A stretch of 64,000 bases of DNA, from positions 26,291,255 to 26,355,254 of the forward strand of contig JBCNJP010000013.1 of assembly GCA_039602395.1 (NCBI GenBank). The letters are read 5' to 3'. Under the pieces are notes generated by a model that was not told the DNA's origin, ran no database searches, and saw only the letters and a list, made by a program, of their open reading frames with translations. This document shows positions 45,732 to 57,246 of this stretch, piece by piece. The translations under genes were made by a program, and so were the position numbers. Origin of the DNA: Deinandra increscens subsp. villosa. Taxonomy: Eukaryota; Streptophyta; Magnoliopsida; Asterales; Asteraceae. Numbering within the stretch: the first letter of the stretch is position 1; every line of letters starts with the position of its first letter.

Positions 45732-45760
<29 letters not shown>
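45728..45760. repeat. (GT)n microsatellite
   Basis: About a dozen GT units between (TA)n tracts, separating P1 and P2. Confidence 0.9.
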
Positions 45761-45767
<7 letters not shown>

Positions 45768-46722
45768 GGGGAAGGATCAAATAAAAACAAAATGTTATTG
45801 CGAAAACACGAAAACAAATATTAAAACCTCTATAACTTCCTCATACGTTAATATTTTTTTTAGAATTGCACCAAAAGTCTTAAAATTATGTCACCTTTAA
45901 TTCTGGGGGGGGGGGGGGGAGATTTAAACATTTAAAATTTCATGATTTTTTTTATGGTTGCACAGGTGCAATAATACGTATTAATTATATTACACATGTG
46001 TAATATTAAAAAAAATATTAATTTTTTTTTAATTTTTTCCAGAATTAAAGATAACAGAATTATAAGATATATGGTGTAATTTTTTTTCAAAAAATATTAA
46101 TGTATGAAAAAGTTAGAGGTTTAATATTATTGCACATGTGCAATAATATTTTTTTTATTGCACATATGCAATAATAAAAAAATAAAAATAAACATTGATT
46201 TTTTCTCTCCAGAACTAAAGATAACAGAATTATAAGATTTATGGTGCAATTTTTCATAAAAAAAAATTTAACATATGAAAAAGTTATAAAGGTTTTAATA
46301 TTATTGCATATGTGCAATAATAATAAAAAACATTTATTGCACATGTGCAATAATAAATAAAAAAAAGACACTTGATTTTTTTTAATTTTTTCTGAACTAA
46401 AAATAACATAATTTTAAAGATTTTGGTGCAAATTTTTTTAAAAAACATTAACGTATGAAAAAGTTATAGAGGTTTTAATATTTGTTTTCTTGTTTTCGTA
46501 ATAAAAGTTGTTTTCACAACAAATGAGAACTTTTTTCTTTAAGAACTTTTGAGAACCATTCTGAGCCACTAATTTTCAGAAGGGGAGCATTCAAAATTCA
46601 TGGGGGTGGGGGGTGGGGGGGGGGGGATTTCCTTATATATAACTTGTGGCTCAGAATGGTTCTCAAAAGTTCTCAAACCCATTTGGTTCTCAAATGATCA
46701 TCTCCGTATATATATATATATA
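45757..46722. mobile_element. MITE-like foldback element P2
   Basis: Starts ATATATAGGGGAAGGATCAAAT. The inner arms (CGAAAACAA, CCTCTATAAC, CATACGTTAAT) reappear inverted at about 46440-46505, and a degraded terminal copy is at about 46700-46720. Internal palindromes read ATTGCACATGTGCAAT or ATTGCACATATGCAAT (about 46130, 46160, 46310, 46340). It holds G13 and G-rich runs (45906, 46600-46626). No coding sequence. Confidence 0.6.
46542..46672. repeat. Perfect 28-bp inverted repeat
   Basis: 46542-46569 and 46645-46672 are exact reverse complements (AGAACTTTTGAGAACCATTC... / ...GAATGGTTCTCAAAAGTTCT), with a G-rich loop of 75 bases. This could be a tiny foldback element inside P2. Confidence 0.85.
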
Positions 46723-46749
46723 TTATATATATATATATATCATCTATTC

Positions 46750-48093
46750 TAATAAACGAAAAGAATTTCAGGTGAGGTGGCATCACCACAGCCCTCCCCT
46801 GAGTAACCGCAATGCCTCATTTTTCACCAATTAAGGGCAAATTTAAAAATCCTTCAGCAACATCATTTTGGGACACGCGGATCCTTATTCGGATCTTTAT
46901 AACCCGGCATTCTGTAAAACAACCCATCGACTCCTTACATACTATCATCCTTTCGGATCTTTATCAAGCCCTAATCGCGAATTGAAAACCTCAAGCGCCG
47001 CTCCCTTGCTCCATCAATCATCAAAGGCTGTTCATCATCATCCTGTTTCTTCAGCCTCTGTGTTTGATTTGTAACCCCAAACTAATTCGCATTCTTTCTC
47101 CTCTCCAAAGGTCGTCGTATGTTCATCTTCATAGCGGTCTGGATAGCGACGTTGTTCATCTTCATCTCCGTGTGATTCTCCTCTCCTAATTTTTCATCTA
47201 CTGGTTCTCGATTGCTTCTAATGAGGTTTGTTTTAGCCTACCTTTAATGATTTAGTCATTGTTTGATGGAATTACATGTATATTTAGGTTTAAGCTTTGT
47301 TTTTCTTCTTTTTCACTTTTTAGGTTTCGCATATTCATGATTTAAATCCATATTAGAAGATAAGATATATATGTAAGCTCTACTCTTTAATTCTTTAATT
47401 GTATGACTACATATTCGATTCGGATTAAATGTTTTTCTCCTAAATTGATTGTTTAAATCATTGATTTGGGGTATTTTTTTTATGTATTCTATTGGATAAC
47501 ATATGTATCTCATTGATTTGAGATTTACAAATTCTGATTTAGGTACAAGTTTCCCTGAAGTTGCATAAATGTATCTCTTTTGATTTCTGGAGTCTTACGA
47601 AGCAGGTAGTAATCCGGTCTTTATAGAAGAAGGCTGATTCGATGGTTTTAATATGGTTTTGTATCATTTCTATAATGTTCATTCTGTTTTGCGTGTTAGC
47701 AAAATGTTAACCTGATAATCTATTTCCAACGAGCCCATGTAATTAAAATCACATGTTAATCAAATAGTTATTTTTACATGTTGCAGAGAGTATCATTTGA
47801 TCATGTTTAGTTGGGTAGTTATCTGAGGATCTCAAATAGAGTCAATTATAAAAATGCTTTCTTTTTGTTTTATAACAATTATTTTTTTAATCATATAATT
47901 ATCAGTTTTTATAATCGTTCTATATTAATAGGTCGTGATATATTTTTTCTTTCCATACATTAAAGAGGCTTGGGCAACAAACCTAAAAGGAAGTGAGGCT
48001 GATTGTAGCAAACACAAGAAAACATATTTTTTTATTGCATTGAAGAGGCTTGGGCAAGAGACTCATTCCTTAGTGGTTTAACTTCAATTGGTT
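46750..48093 (+). other. Helitron H2 left cargo
   Basis: Looks like the 5' part of a captured gene: a Pro/His/Ser-rich 68-codon frame (46868-47074), then intron-like AT-rich DNA. A repeated phrase GAGGCTTGGGCAA is at about 47968 and 48045. I cannot name the source gene. Confidence 0.35.
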
Positions 48094-49650
48094 TGTCACA
48101 CCCCCAATTCCCACTAACGGAGTTTAACCGTGTGGGGTGTGAACCAGACCAGGACCCGAGTCATTAGTTACATTAAACATAAGTTGAGGGTTCAAAATGT
48201 AAATATATTTCCAAACGGGAAATATCAATCAGAGTTAAAGTTTAGCGGAAGCTCGTGAAAGTCATGTTGCGCAAAAACAAGCGCCCGATAAGTAAATACC
48301 AGTTCAAGTTGAAAAAGTTTTGAAAATGAATTCCCAAAATAAAAGGTTTAGCCAACGTACGTGCCCAAAATCAGATTCTCCTAGCGTCCTGCAAAGCATG
48401 CATAAGAGCAAGTGTCAACTAATGTTGGTGAGTTCACATAAGCACATAAGTATAACTAGTATAGTTATGCAGTACGAATACAACAGTTTTTATTCGTATA
48501 TAAGCATGTATATTAACAGTACAATCCATATCGTAGGTAGCGAGCCTAAGTTCATGTCACTAAAACGTTCGCAACCGAAGCTGACCAATTAGTTGTAGGA
48601 ATAATTCCTTACGTGGTTTGCCTTCCCCGTGTCTACTCGATCACGGTAAGTTTAGGCTGACATTGTCCTCAGTCCGACCGCCAGTCGGGTGGTGCATCTC
48701 GTGCCCGCTGAGTGGGGTTTGTCAGACCCCAGTAGTACTACCCAATATCCCCTCGCTATTTGCTATTAACGGTTCGATAAGTAAGGACTTTCAAAGATAA
48801 GCATTTTACGTGAACATGTGATATATGTTGGATTTCTACTTTAATCATACATAAAAGTTGTTGTGTTATCACCCTAACCCGGGTGTAACGTGTTTGCGTT
48901 TGTTATCATCCAAAACCGGACGTAACGTAAAGGTTGTGAAACTCACCTTAGGGTGCGCTGCTACAAATTTAGTTAGACTTCCGAGTCTTGCGTAATTACC
49001 GAGCACCTATCGATTTTACGTACGTAAGTGTGTGTTTGCACATGAGTAACATAGCCTAGACGACGGTGTTAAATCAAGTAATTCCAAATACGGCGTAGGT
49101 AACAATTTCAATGCGTGATGAAAATCGTTTGTTCGAGAGTAGTCACAAATGACATTTAATCGATGACACAAAGATTTATCAAAATCAATGTGCGTATGTT
49201 ATCCCAAATAATAAATGTAGGGATCATCGGGTAAATATATATATTCGTAAATATAAATCTCGAGGTGTGGCCACAAGTGTGAAAAATAAATCATCCAATA
49301 CATATACATAGATATACGTACGTTTGTCAAAAATTTCGAGAGTTTAAAGAAATTCTTTAAAATGTACTCTTGAATATGATTACATGATAATAACACAAAT
49401 ATTTGTATGTGTATAAATATATTTCTATGTTTAAAACTAATTTGTATTAATGATAACGAGACCAAAGAGCTTTTAATCCATTTAGATCATAATGCTTTCT
49501 TAAATAAAAAGAAAAGAAAATTCAACGAGTAACCAAACGGGGTCTATGAAAACTCTACGGGTCGAGATTTAATAATCGTGTACTAGTATGTTGAGTTTTT
49601 GGGACCAAGAAAGCTTGAAATCCCTAAATAAAAATTAAAACAAGAAAACA

Positions 49651-49726
49651 GCGGTCACAGGACTCGAACCTGTGACCTCAAGGTTAAACTGCAACACACT
49701 AACCACTGGGCTAGATCACCGGCTGT
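49651..49726 (-). other. tRNA-like Pol III module 1
   Basis: On the minus strand: A-box-like TAGCCCAGTGG (49703-49713) and a perfect B box GGTTCGAGTCC (49660-49670) inside a complete T-arm (ACAGG-TTCGAGT-CCTGT), with ends that nearly pair as an acceptor stem (CAGCCGGT / ACCGCTG). No normal anticodon arm could be drawn, so this is not called a tRNA gene. Confidence 0.6.
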
Positions 49727-49811
49727 TAACAGATTTGAACAAGATATCTTTTAATCCATTCAGAGAGACTAGAACCGGTTCGAAAACAAAACAGAATAAA
49801 AAATGTAGTGT

Positions 49812-49880
49812 TGCCCAGTTTCGAACGGGTGACCTCCCGGATTGGACGCAACGACTTGGCCACTGGGCTAATTCTTAAGT
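49812..49880 (-). other. tRNA-like Pol III module 2
   Basis: Same orientation, about 150 bases from module 1: A-box TAGCCCAGTGGCC (about 49857-49869) and B-box-like CGTTCGAAACT (about 49819-49829), with a weak T-arm. Confidence 0.5.
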
Positions 49881-51094
49881 TTGGTTTTTAGACAACAGAT
49901 AAAATACTTAACATGTTGTGTAGCTCTGTCATCTTCTTCATTCTAAACCCTAAAATCCCGACCGCCATGAACAAACCAAGAAAAAAAAAATCACAGAACT
50001 TGCGGGGACGATCACAGAGGCTACAGGCAAGATATAAACGATACAAGGTAGGTCTTAGAATTACCTTGGGTGCGAAACGAATTGGTGGTCTCGGTGGTAA
50101 ACACGATCGAACACGATCGAACATGAACCCGTCACCGGAAGTAAACTCGACAGCGTGGTCTCTGCTGCAATCGTGGCTGACCCTTGACACAACTCAGATG
50201 GTGAGGCAGGTCTGACAACCGTAAACAGTCGGTAACAGTGGTGACCGGAATTTCTGTGTTTGTTCGTCGGAGGGTAAAACAGAAAGGATGATTGAAACAT
50301 GAGAGGGTCTGGAAGTGGATGAGAGACATAACCAGATGCAGTTACCATTCTATTGATTGTATGACCTGTTCGTTTGAGCAACGTAACCGACAAAAGTCTT
50401 AAATTCGAGTTCGAGAAGGGACGGTTGCCGGAAAGGGAACGTCGGGAAGCTTTTTAAAGTCATTAAATTGACTTTTCTCATGTGGCAACAATAGTCCCTA
50501 CCCATATTACATATTTAAGGATCCAGGTTTGGATAACTACAAAATGGGTCCTTACAAGTTTGTGTAGCCAAAAATAAGTTTTAGAAAATGACAGAAATAG
50601 TCCCTCAGGTTTACAAAATATTAACGAACTCACTAACGGAGTTAACGGAGGCAACCTGACGATGATTATTCGAGTTTACGTCAGAACATATTTAACGAAC
50701 GAAGTTTTAGGAAAATATAACTTATACATGTTTCGCATAAAATCATAGTCATAACCCCATAATTATATGTTTTTAAATCCCTATAAAATTATAGAAACAT
50801 TTCGTATGATTACGTGTCACACCGTCACATAAAATCATAAAATGAATGTGTATGTATATATACATATATACCACGTAAAAATAATAAATATAATTAACAC
50901 ATAAAATGACAAAACGTTTTCGTGAGATCATAAAATATAATTTATATAAAATTATATATTCAAGTAAGTTAACCGACGTCTAGACTCATGTGCAAAGCTC
51001 GTGTAACTATTCTAGTTAACTGTGGTAACGGACGTTATCGAAATATAACACAAGTTATTAACGGGTTTAACGTGGGAAATTGCCGGTTGTCACA

Positions 51095-52867
51095 TTCTTA
51101 GTACTTTTACGAGAATTTATAATTCATGTGTGATAATTTATAATTCGTGTTTTTTTGCAGGTTATTCGTGTTCTGATAGTTTGACTGGTACTGATGAAAT
51201 CAAACAATGCTCAAGGTTAGTTTGCCATTTTTATTTTTAGTCTTCTTTTTTTTTTGTTATATTATTATATAGTTGTACTTGAAATTAGGAAGGCTAAATC
51301 ATTTTTCCTCTTTTTACCTTTTCACAAGAATAATAATATACTTGAAAGGTAAAGCCAAATGCAATGGTTGAAAAAGTCGGTGACTTTTTAGTTGTAGGTG
51401 TTATGATAAAAATTGGTCTTTTACTGCTAAATATTTGACTTAGTATATCAGGCATGCATGATCTTATCAATGCATGTCCATTCATTCATATTCATGTGTA
51501 TGTACAAATTACAATCACTTACATTGACACCATAAGGAGGTTGTGATATTACATTATTCTAAATACTTAGCAATATATATTTGTTTGATAATATTAATCT
51601 CAATTGATGCAGTCTAATGATCACAACAGTTGTTGGAAAGACAAAGGTGGGATCAAAAGAGTTTGGGATATGTCCCTATACTTTTCTGCATAGTATTTGT
51701 CTGCATGGTAATCTTTATCAATTATGTTCATCAACTATGCTTATTACTTGACTTTCTTGATGTTAAAATATGAATGTTTTTATTTCTTTAAATTGATTTT
51801 GGTTTACATATTAGAATTGATTTTGGATCAATATCAAATGTTTAAACCGAGGACATGTTTTGTAGGGATGTAACTAAGTAGCTTGAACTTTCAAAACCAA
51901 TAAAAAGTTACCAACTACTTATGTGATCTTGGTTTATTGTTGATTTTTTTCTCGCAATCTAAATGTTTTCACAAATGTATTTCACTCCATATTATTGCTA
52001 ATTTAACTATTTATATTTCCTTAATCAGATATAATGTTAAAGACGGGGGTTTGTTCAGGGTGATTATATATTCTTGGTTGGTAATGAAATTAATTTTGAG
52101 GTGCGATGTTCAAAGCAGGGTTCTTAGGGTGTCTAACCTTTTTCATTAGAATTCTTTTTGTTTGTGGTGATTTTGGGTGTACCAGGTTCGTTGCTTCAGT
52201 ACTACAATTTCTATGTATAATGTTTTTTCTTTTTTTATTTTTTATTATATTTTTTAGCCATCTTAAACTTTATGGGTATGAAGATGTGTTCTGTAAATGT
52301 TTTCTTCTTACTTATTACTTTATCTAATCTAATGTTTCTTCATCTTTCTGTTATGTTAAAAGCAATTATTAATACTATATGTTTTTAATTTATGTTTTAC
52401 TATATATTGCATGCCCATATTATTTTGTTCATATCTATTAGTACTCCTATATAACGAGTAAAAATTTAACATCATGTATATAAATTTATAATAAAACGTT
52501 ATGTATTGCTTTAATATAATAAAAGGCAAGTAAAACATATATTTCCTTAAATTTTTGTAATTTGAAATTTTTTGTCAGTAAAACGTTATCTATTGGTTCA
52601 AATTCATGCAATGATGTATTTGATGTACATTAAGTCATTAACTTATTTACCTATGATTATACTAAAATTTATTATTTGTTGTTACGTGCACTAAACGAGA
52701 CAAGAGTTATTTTTAAACTCTTCAAAATCATTTACATGCTTTATACCTTTATTATTGTGCACAAGGGTAAGGGTATGAAGCATGTAAATGATTTTGAAAT
52801 GATGTAGGCATCCGTATTTTAATGTATAAATAGAAGTTTTACATAAAAGTTAAGCAACTTCTATTAT
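51095..52867 (+). other. Helitron H2 right cargo
   Basis: Two exon-like segments with consensus splice sites: about 51162-51213 (TTTGCAG acceptor, encodes YSCSDSLTGTDEIKQCS-like sequence) and about 51613-51710 (GATGCAG acceptor, GTAATC donor). The rest is AT-rich. The source gene was not recognised. Confidence 0.35.
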
Positions 52868-53111
52868 GGTGTAGTGGTAGGAAGCCTATGTTCTATACTT
52901 GAGACACATGTTCGATTCTTACGGGCAACACTTTGGAGAGGGCATTGGCAATGAGGGGAGACTTGGGACTGAAATGTCACAAGTTCGATCCCTGAGCTCT
53001 CAGGTTTTACCATCCGGCCGCTCGCGGAGGTGGATTTTCTCTGGAATGAGCTCAACTGGTGTAAATAGTCTACGGGTTTTCCGGGACATTCGTTGGCCGT
53101 TAAAAAAAAAC
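52868..53111 (+). mobile_element. SINE, second copy
   Basis: Same family as 22234-22476 along its whole length: GGTGTAGTGGTAGGAAGC, B-box-like GTTCGATTCT, second box AGTTCGATCCC, GCTCGCGGAGGTGGATTT, tail CCGTTA9. The flanks show only an imperfect duplication (ACATAAAAGTTAAG left, ACATTAAAGTTAAA right). Confidence 0.85.
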
Positions 53112-53301
53112 ATTAAAGTTAAACTTATAATTTAATTTATAATATATTACCAACAACAAGATTATCTAAATTACATATTTAGTAGGTATTTAAATTCATT
53201 TAGACGAACTCTTTAATTTAATGGAGTAAATTAGAATTTAGTTTATCATAAAAATATTTTTAACCCCAACCGTGCGATGCACGGGTTTTAAAGACTAGTA
53301 T

Positions 53302-53801
53302 NNNNNNNNNNNNNNNNNNNNNNNNNNNNNNNNNNNNNNNNNNNNNNNNNNNNNNNNNNNNNNNNNNNNNNNNNNNNNNNNNNNNNNNNNNNNNNNNNNN
53401 NNNNNNNNNNNNNNNNNNNNNNNNNNNNNNNNNNNNNNNNNNNNNNNNNNNNNNNNNNNNNNNNNNNNNNNNNNNNNNNNNNNNNNNNNNNNNNNNNNNN
53501 NNNNNNNNNNNNNNNNNNNNNNNNNNNNNNNNNNNNNNNNNNNNNNNNNNNNNNNNNNNNNNNNNNNNNNNNNNNNNNNNNNNNNNNNNNNNNNNNNNNN
53601 NNNNNNNNNNNNNNNNNNNNNNNNNNNNNNNNNNNNNNNNNNNNNNNNNNNNNNNNNNNNNNNNNNNNNNNNNNNNNNNNNNNNNNNNNNNNNNNNNNNN
53701 NNNNNNNNNNNNNNNNNNNNNNNNNNNNNNNNNNNNNNNNNNNNNNNNNNNNNNNNNNNNNNNNNNNNNNNNNNNNNNNNNNNNNNNNNNNNNNNNNNNN
53801 N
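53302..53801. other. Assembly gap (500 N)
   Basis: Separates the H2 terminus from the RNase H of element J. It should hold the upstream part of J. Confidence 0.9.
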
Positions 53802-53802
53802 A

Positions 53803-53934
53803 AACGGTTATAGCCAGATCAACGATCGAATCTGAGTTTATTGCTTTGGACAAAGGTGGAGAAGAAGCTGAGTGGTTACGTCAATTTACCGAGGACATAC
53901 CCAGGTGGCCCAAGCCGGTAACGGCCATTATTAT
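53803..53934 (+). pseudogene. RNase H of element J, first part
   Basis: Open frame with STIESEFIALDKGGEEAEWL and FTEDIPRWPKPV, the C-terminal RNase H of Copia RT (degrades RNA in the RNA/DNA hybrid). It is interrupted at 53934 by LTR N and continues in frame after 55543. Confidence 0.85.
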
Positions 53935-55538
53935 TGATGTGCTCGGAACGACACTAAAAACACTAATAAAATAGACCTAAACTTAGACCTAAGACACACC
54001 TAATTTTACCGAAATAACCTAAACCGAACCGAACCCTAAGGCAGTGAACCTGTCGGATTGTAGCTAAGCTAAGGCAAGACCGGAATATCGAACCTAGGAC
54101 ACTCTATAGACAAGACTTAACCTAGACCTAGAAAATGGAAATACTGAGTAATTTGATTTGGATTTGATTTAACTAAAATTACTAACAACGCAACCAACAG
54201 ACGAAAGCAGGAAACTTTGGGGAAATGCAAATGAGAAAGAGGCACCACCTAGACCTAGACTCTTATTCAACACTCACAACTCAACTCGGTTAAAGAAATC
54301 CTGATGGCGGTTAGTTCACCTTTTAAGTCCTTCCTAACAGATAATCCTACGCTCGGACAAGAGTTCACCTTTTGGGTACTTCCTACTTCAGCTAAACCTA
54401 ACCACCCTCGAATCTAATCTAAGGCACCTTAGGCTAACAGGAGCTACCACTAACAAACTGCAATGACTCAAAATAGCAAGCTAGACAATTAACCTAGGGA
54501 ATTTCCTTTTGGGACAACTCGATCCTAAGCAACTAACCAACCCGACTACCCGATAGCTATCACCCTTTTAAGTCTATTTAGCTAGCCACACACAAGATTC
54601 AAATTATCAAATATCAACCAAACCTATGACTACAATCAAGCAATCATGTCAATTTGCAAGCATAACCTACAATTTAACTACTTTACCCAAACCGGAAGAC
54701 ATCCGCAAGCAAAGCAAGATCTAGCTAATAACTAACAATCTAAATCAAGTATATATATGCAACATCACAGCAAGTCAATGGAATTAAAAAGATTATCGAA
54801 CATCAATCAGATAACTAAAAACCGAAATTGAGTTGCAAATATCAAATAATCATCATAACAGTCTAGGTGGTGGCAAAGTAACTAACCAACCACCATGTTC
54901 ACAGCACAATCATAAATATAATCAGAAATCTCAGTGCAATACATGATGTAAATCGACTAAAAACTAGAAACCGAAAGTAAAGATGGAACCGGGTGATTGA
55001 TTTGGTGATGATTTGGTGTCCATCTCCACTTGATTCCTGCTCTCCTCAACTTCGAAAATCGCCTCTGGGTCGTCCTCTGCCGTCTGGAAGTCGTGAATTG
55101 CCGAAACATAACCCTAAAAGTGATTTTATAGTCGAATTACTTCTTTTGCGGGTTTTAGACCTCCAAGCGTATCGCTTGGAGGTGTGTTCTTCCTAGGCGA
55201 TACGCCTACTGCTCGATACACGACAATTTAGTCGGGTTTGACTTTTTAAACCGCCTTTGACTTCTCACTTGCAAGCGATACGCTTGCCACCTCCTCTTCT
55301 CCAGGCGATACGCCTGGAGACATTTCTTCAGCCCTTCTTTATTTTCTTGTCAAATATTCCACATCTCTCTCGCGTGGCCTCAGGACTTCACAAATCTGCA
55401 AAACTTACATAAAAATATAAAAAGGACCCAAAGACTCAAACTTAACTAAAAACAACTAAAACTAATGAAAACCGACTCAATTAGACTCAAATACATAACA
55501 AAAGACTTAGGAATTAGGGATGTGTTTGCAACACATCA
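53935..55538 (-). mobile_element. Solo LTR N inside the RNase H of J
   Basis: TGATGTG...CACATCA (a 7-bp inverted repeat at the ends), 1,604 bases, flanked by ATTAT at 53930-53934 and 55539-55543. There is no primer site, polypurine tract or coding region, so it is a solo LTR from unequal recombination. TATAAAATC (complement, about 55122) and a GCGATACGC hairpin cluster (55165-55320) suggest minus orientation. A related LTR end is at 9290-9567. Confidence 0.9.
55165..55320 (-). promoter_or_regulatory. GCG-ATA-CGC hairpin cluster (LTR N)
   Basis: Four units share a GCGATACGC-type centre but have different arms that still pair: CCAAGCG/CGCTTGG, AGGCG/CGCCT, GCAAGCG/CGCTTGC, CCAGGCG/CGCCTGG. A degenerate fifth, CTCGATACACG, is also present. 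The cluster lies just upstream, in element orientation, of the TATA-like box. Confidence 0.6.
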
Positions 55539-55778
55539 ATTATACATTGTGATAGCCAATCGGCGATTGGTAGTGCTCATAGCGCAATATATAATGGGAA
55601 GTCTCGACACATTCGACGTAGGCATAACACTATACGAAAACTGCTTTCAACAAGGATTATCACGATTGACTATGTAAGGTCAGCTGATAATATAGCGGAC
55701 CCGCTTACTAAAGGCTTAAGTAGAGAGGCAGTATATAGGTCGTCAAGAGGAATGGGATTAAAGCCCGTGAATGTATAA
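55539..55778 (+). pseudogene. RNase H of element J, second part
   Basis: Continues HCDSQSAIGSAHSAIYNG, then KSRHIRRRHNTIRKLL, DYVRSADNIADPLTKGLS and SRGMGLKPVNV, ending in TAA at 55776-55778. Without N it would join in frame, so N inserted into a still-intact RNase H. Confidence 0.85.
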
Positions 55779-56329
55779 TTCATACGAAGGAAACCTAACC
55801 TATGTGACTGGAGATCCCAAGATCTAGGTTCAATAGGACAACCTACATGTATGAATTGAGGAGGTCACTGTGGGGGAAGTCATGATATGACTACACCCGA
55901 AACTAAAAGGAAGTTTCCAAAACTTCCAAACCCGTTCCTTTATTAAACAGTGACAGTGAGGATAAGCTTCCAGCTTTTAATGATTCAAGGAATCACCTAT
56001 GTGAGAGAGAAGTGGGGTCGCTTCGAAGAGAAATGTGGGGGCTAATTTCTTAAGACTCTCGCAGAACCAGGCAAGTGTTTAGGACCATAAAGGACACGAC
56101 TATGAGGAGTTGATACTGTCAGGAAGAGTCCTGTGTAAAGTGTATTGTCGCCTACACAAACGGCAGCTCAGTTCAAAGACATTGCCGTCTACTGACAGCC
56201 AGGAGGCTAAGTACATTTTACAAGGGAAGGATCAAAGGGGACACCTACCTATCCTACGCAAGACTCAACTGTTGAGATTTCAGAATGATCGAGTACTTTG
56301 CTCCATCGACCTCCATTCATGTGGGGGAT
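55779..56329 (+). other. 3' noncoding region and polypurine tract of J
   Basis: Noncoding; two G-rich tracts (GTGGGGGAAG at about 55871, ATGTGGGGGAT at 56319-56329). The second abuts the LTR and is the likely functional polypurine tract. Confidence 0.75.
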
Positions 56330-57246
56330 TGTTGGAAAACATAGGGAAAATATGTATATTTTTTCTAAACTTTGGACCTAATTATTTATATGTAGATATA
56401 CTAATTAGACGGGATATTCGATATGGTTAAATAGCCTAGAACAAGGGCTTTCCAACGAGATATTAAACGTCCAAAGTGATTAAGAGGTGAATGAGATATC
56501 GATGCTCAAAGTGTGGTCTACAAACTATATATATTTGAGCTAGAAACCATTTGTCCCACATTGGAAATGGTTCAAAATAAAGTGTGGTTTATAAGCCAAG
56601 AAACTTGGATGGGTATCAAATTGTATTGTCACTTTATACTCCAACATCTACGCGCGGGGGGGGGGGGTGCAGAAAAATGAGAAACCCGGTTAAAAATCTT
56701 GGGCGCGCTCGCGCATCCTGCGGACACGAATGCGACTCGAAAATGGACGGGTTTGCGCAGACCGGTTTTTTGCTCCTCTCGCTAGTTATTTTTGGAAATG
56801 ATTTGATCTTGGAGAACACTCCATCCTAGTTAATACGAAATCAGCTATTTTAGAAACTGATAATCGCGTTTAATGCTGATTGTTGCCTTAGACAGCAATC
56901 CATTTCGTGGCTATATAAACCCGTCGATATCAGACAGAAAATAAAAACCGAAAACTTCATTCTCCTCTACTCTTCTCGACTCTCTCTGCGATCTTAGGCA
57001 AGTAACAACTCCGGCAATAAGTTGCTTTAGCCACCGTATCCTGGGAAACAGCCCGAAATCTGTTTTAAGGAAATCGTGTTTAACACGAGCTCTGGCTTCG
57101 TTGTTTTCAGTTTTCTGCATTTATTTTCGTTATTCTGCTTCTACTCCTTCTGTAGTGTAATAGTATTGTTCTGATTTAATAAAAATAATATTGTTACTGT
57201 TTCTGTTTACAAATTCGCATTTAAATTTTCAGTAGCGTGGCATACA
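56330..57246 (+). repeat. 3' LTR of element J
   Basis: Starts TGTTGGAAAACATAGGG; the end is taken at CATACA (57246). TATATAAACCC at about 56912 is the TATA box. Downstream, GTATCCTGGGAAACA and CCCGAAATCTGTTTTAAGG match the LTR of K, read as its complement at about 60185-60235, so J and K are related. Confidence 0.75.

Larger units (their letters stand above)
48094..51094 (-). repeat. Ty3-like LTR of about 3 kb (solo or partial)
   Basis: Starts TGTCACACCCCCAATTCC and ends GGTTGTCACA, the terminal form of large plant Ty3-type LTRs. Length, lack of gag/pol and absence of a neighbouring primer site suggest a solo LTR. Orientation is not certain. No 5-bp target duplication is visible (TGGTT left, TTCTT right), so it may be a recombinant. 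It contains two tRNA-like modules. Confidence 0.65.
46743..53298 (+). mobile_element. Helitron H2
   Basis: A 5' end TCTATTCTAATAAACG, preceded by A, and a 3' end with the hairpin CCGTGC-GAT-GCACGG (53269-53283), 11 bases before CTAG at 53295-53298, followed by T. No Rep/helicase gene. It contains a 3-kb Ty3-like LTR and a SINE, both inserted later. The true cargo is small, with exon-like stretches at both sides of the LTR. Confidence 0.8.
53802..57246 (+). mobile_element. 3' part of Copia element J
   Basis: RNase H, 3' noncoding, polypurine tract and 3' LTR on the plus strand. The 5' part is in or beyond the gap. The RNase H is split by the solo LTR N. Confidence 0.8.

Noticed and set aside
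49651..49726. A tRNA gene on the minus strand
   Set aside because: Good A and B boxes and T-arm, but no proper anticodon arm and a bulged acceptor; reported as tRNA-like only.
49888..50393. Three overlapping frames of 100-110 codons on both strands
   Set aside because: Within the Ty3-like LTR; no domain and mutually antisense.
48094..51094. Perfect solo-LTR call with target duplication
   Set aside because: Ends are convincing but flanking pentamers differ (TGGTT and TTCTT), so the duplication is not claimed.
53260..53853. 197-codon minus-strand frame
   Set aside because: Almost entirely N gap.
56584..56829. 81-codon frame in the LTR of J
   Set aside because: Runs through the LTR and a G-run; no domain.
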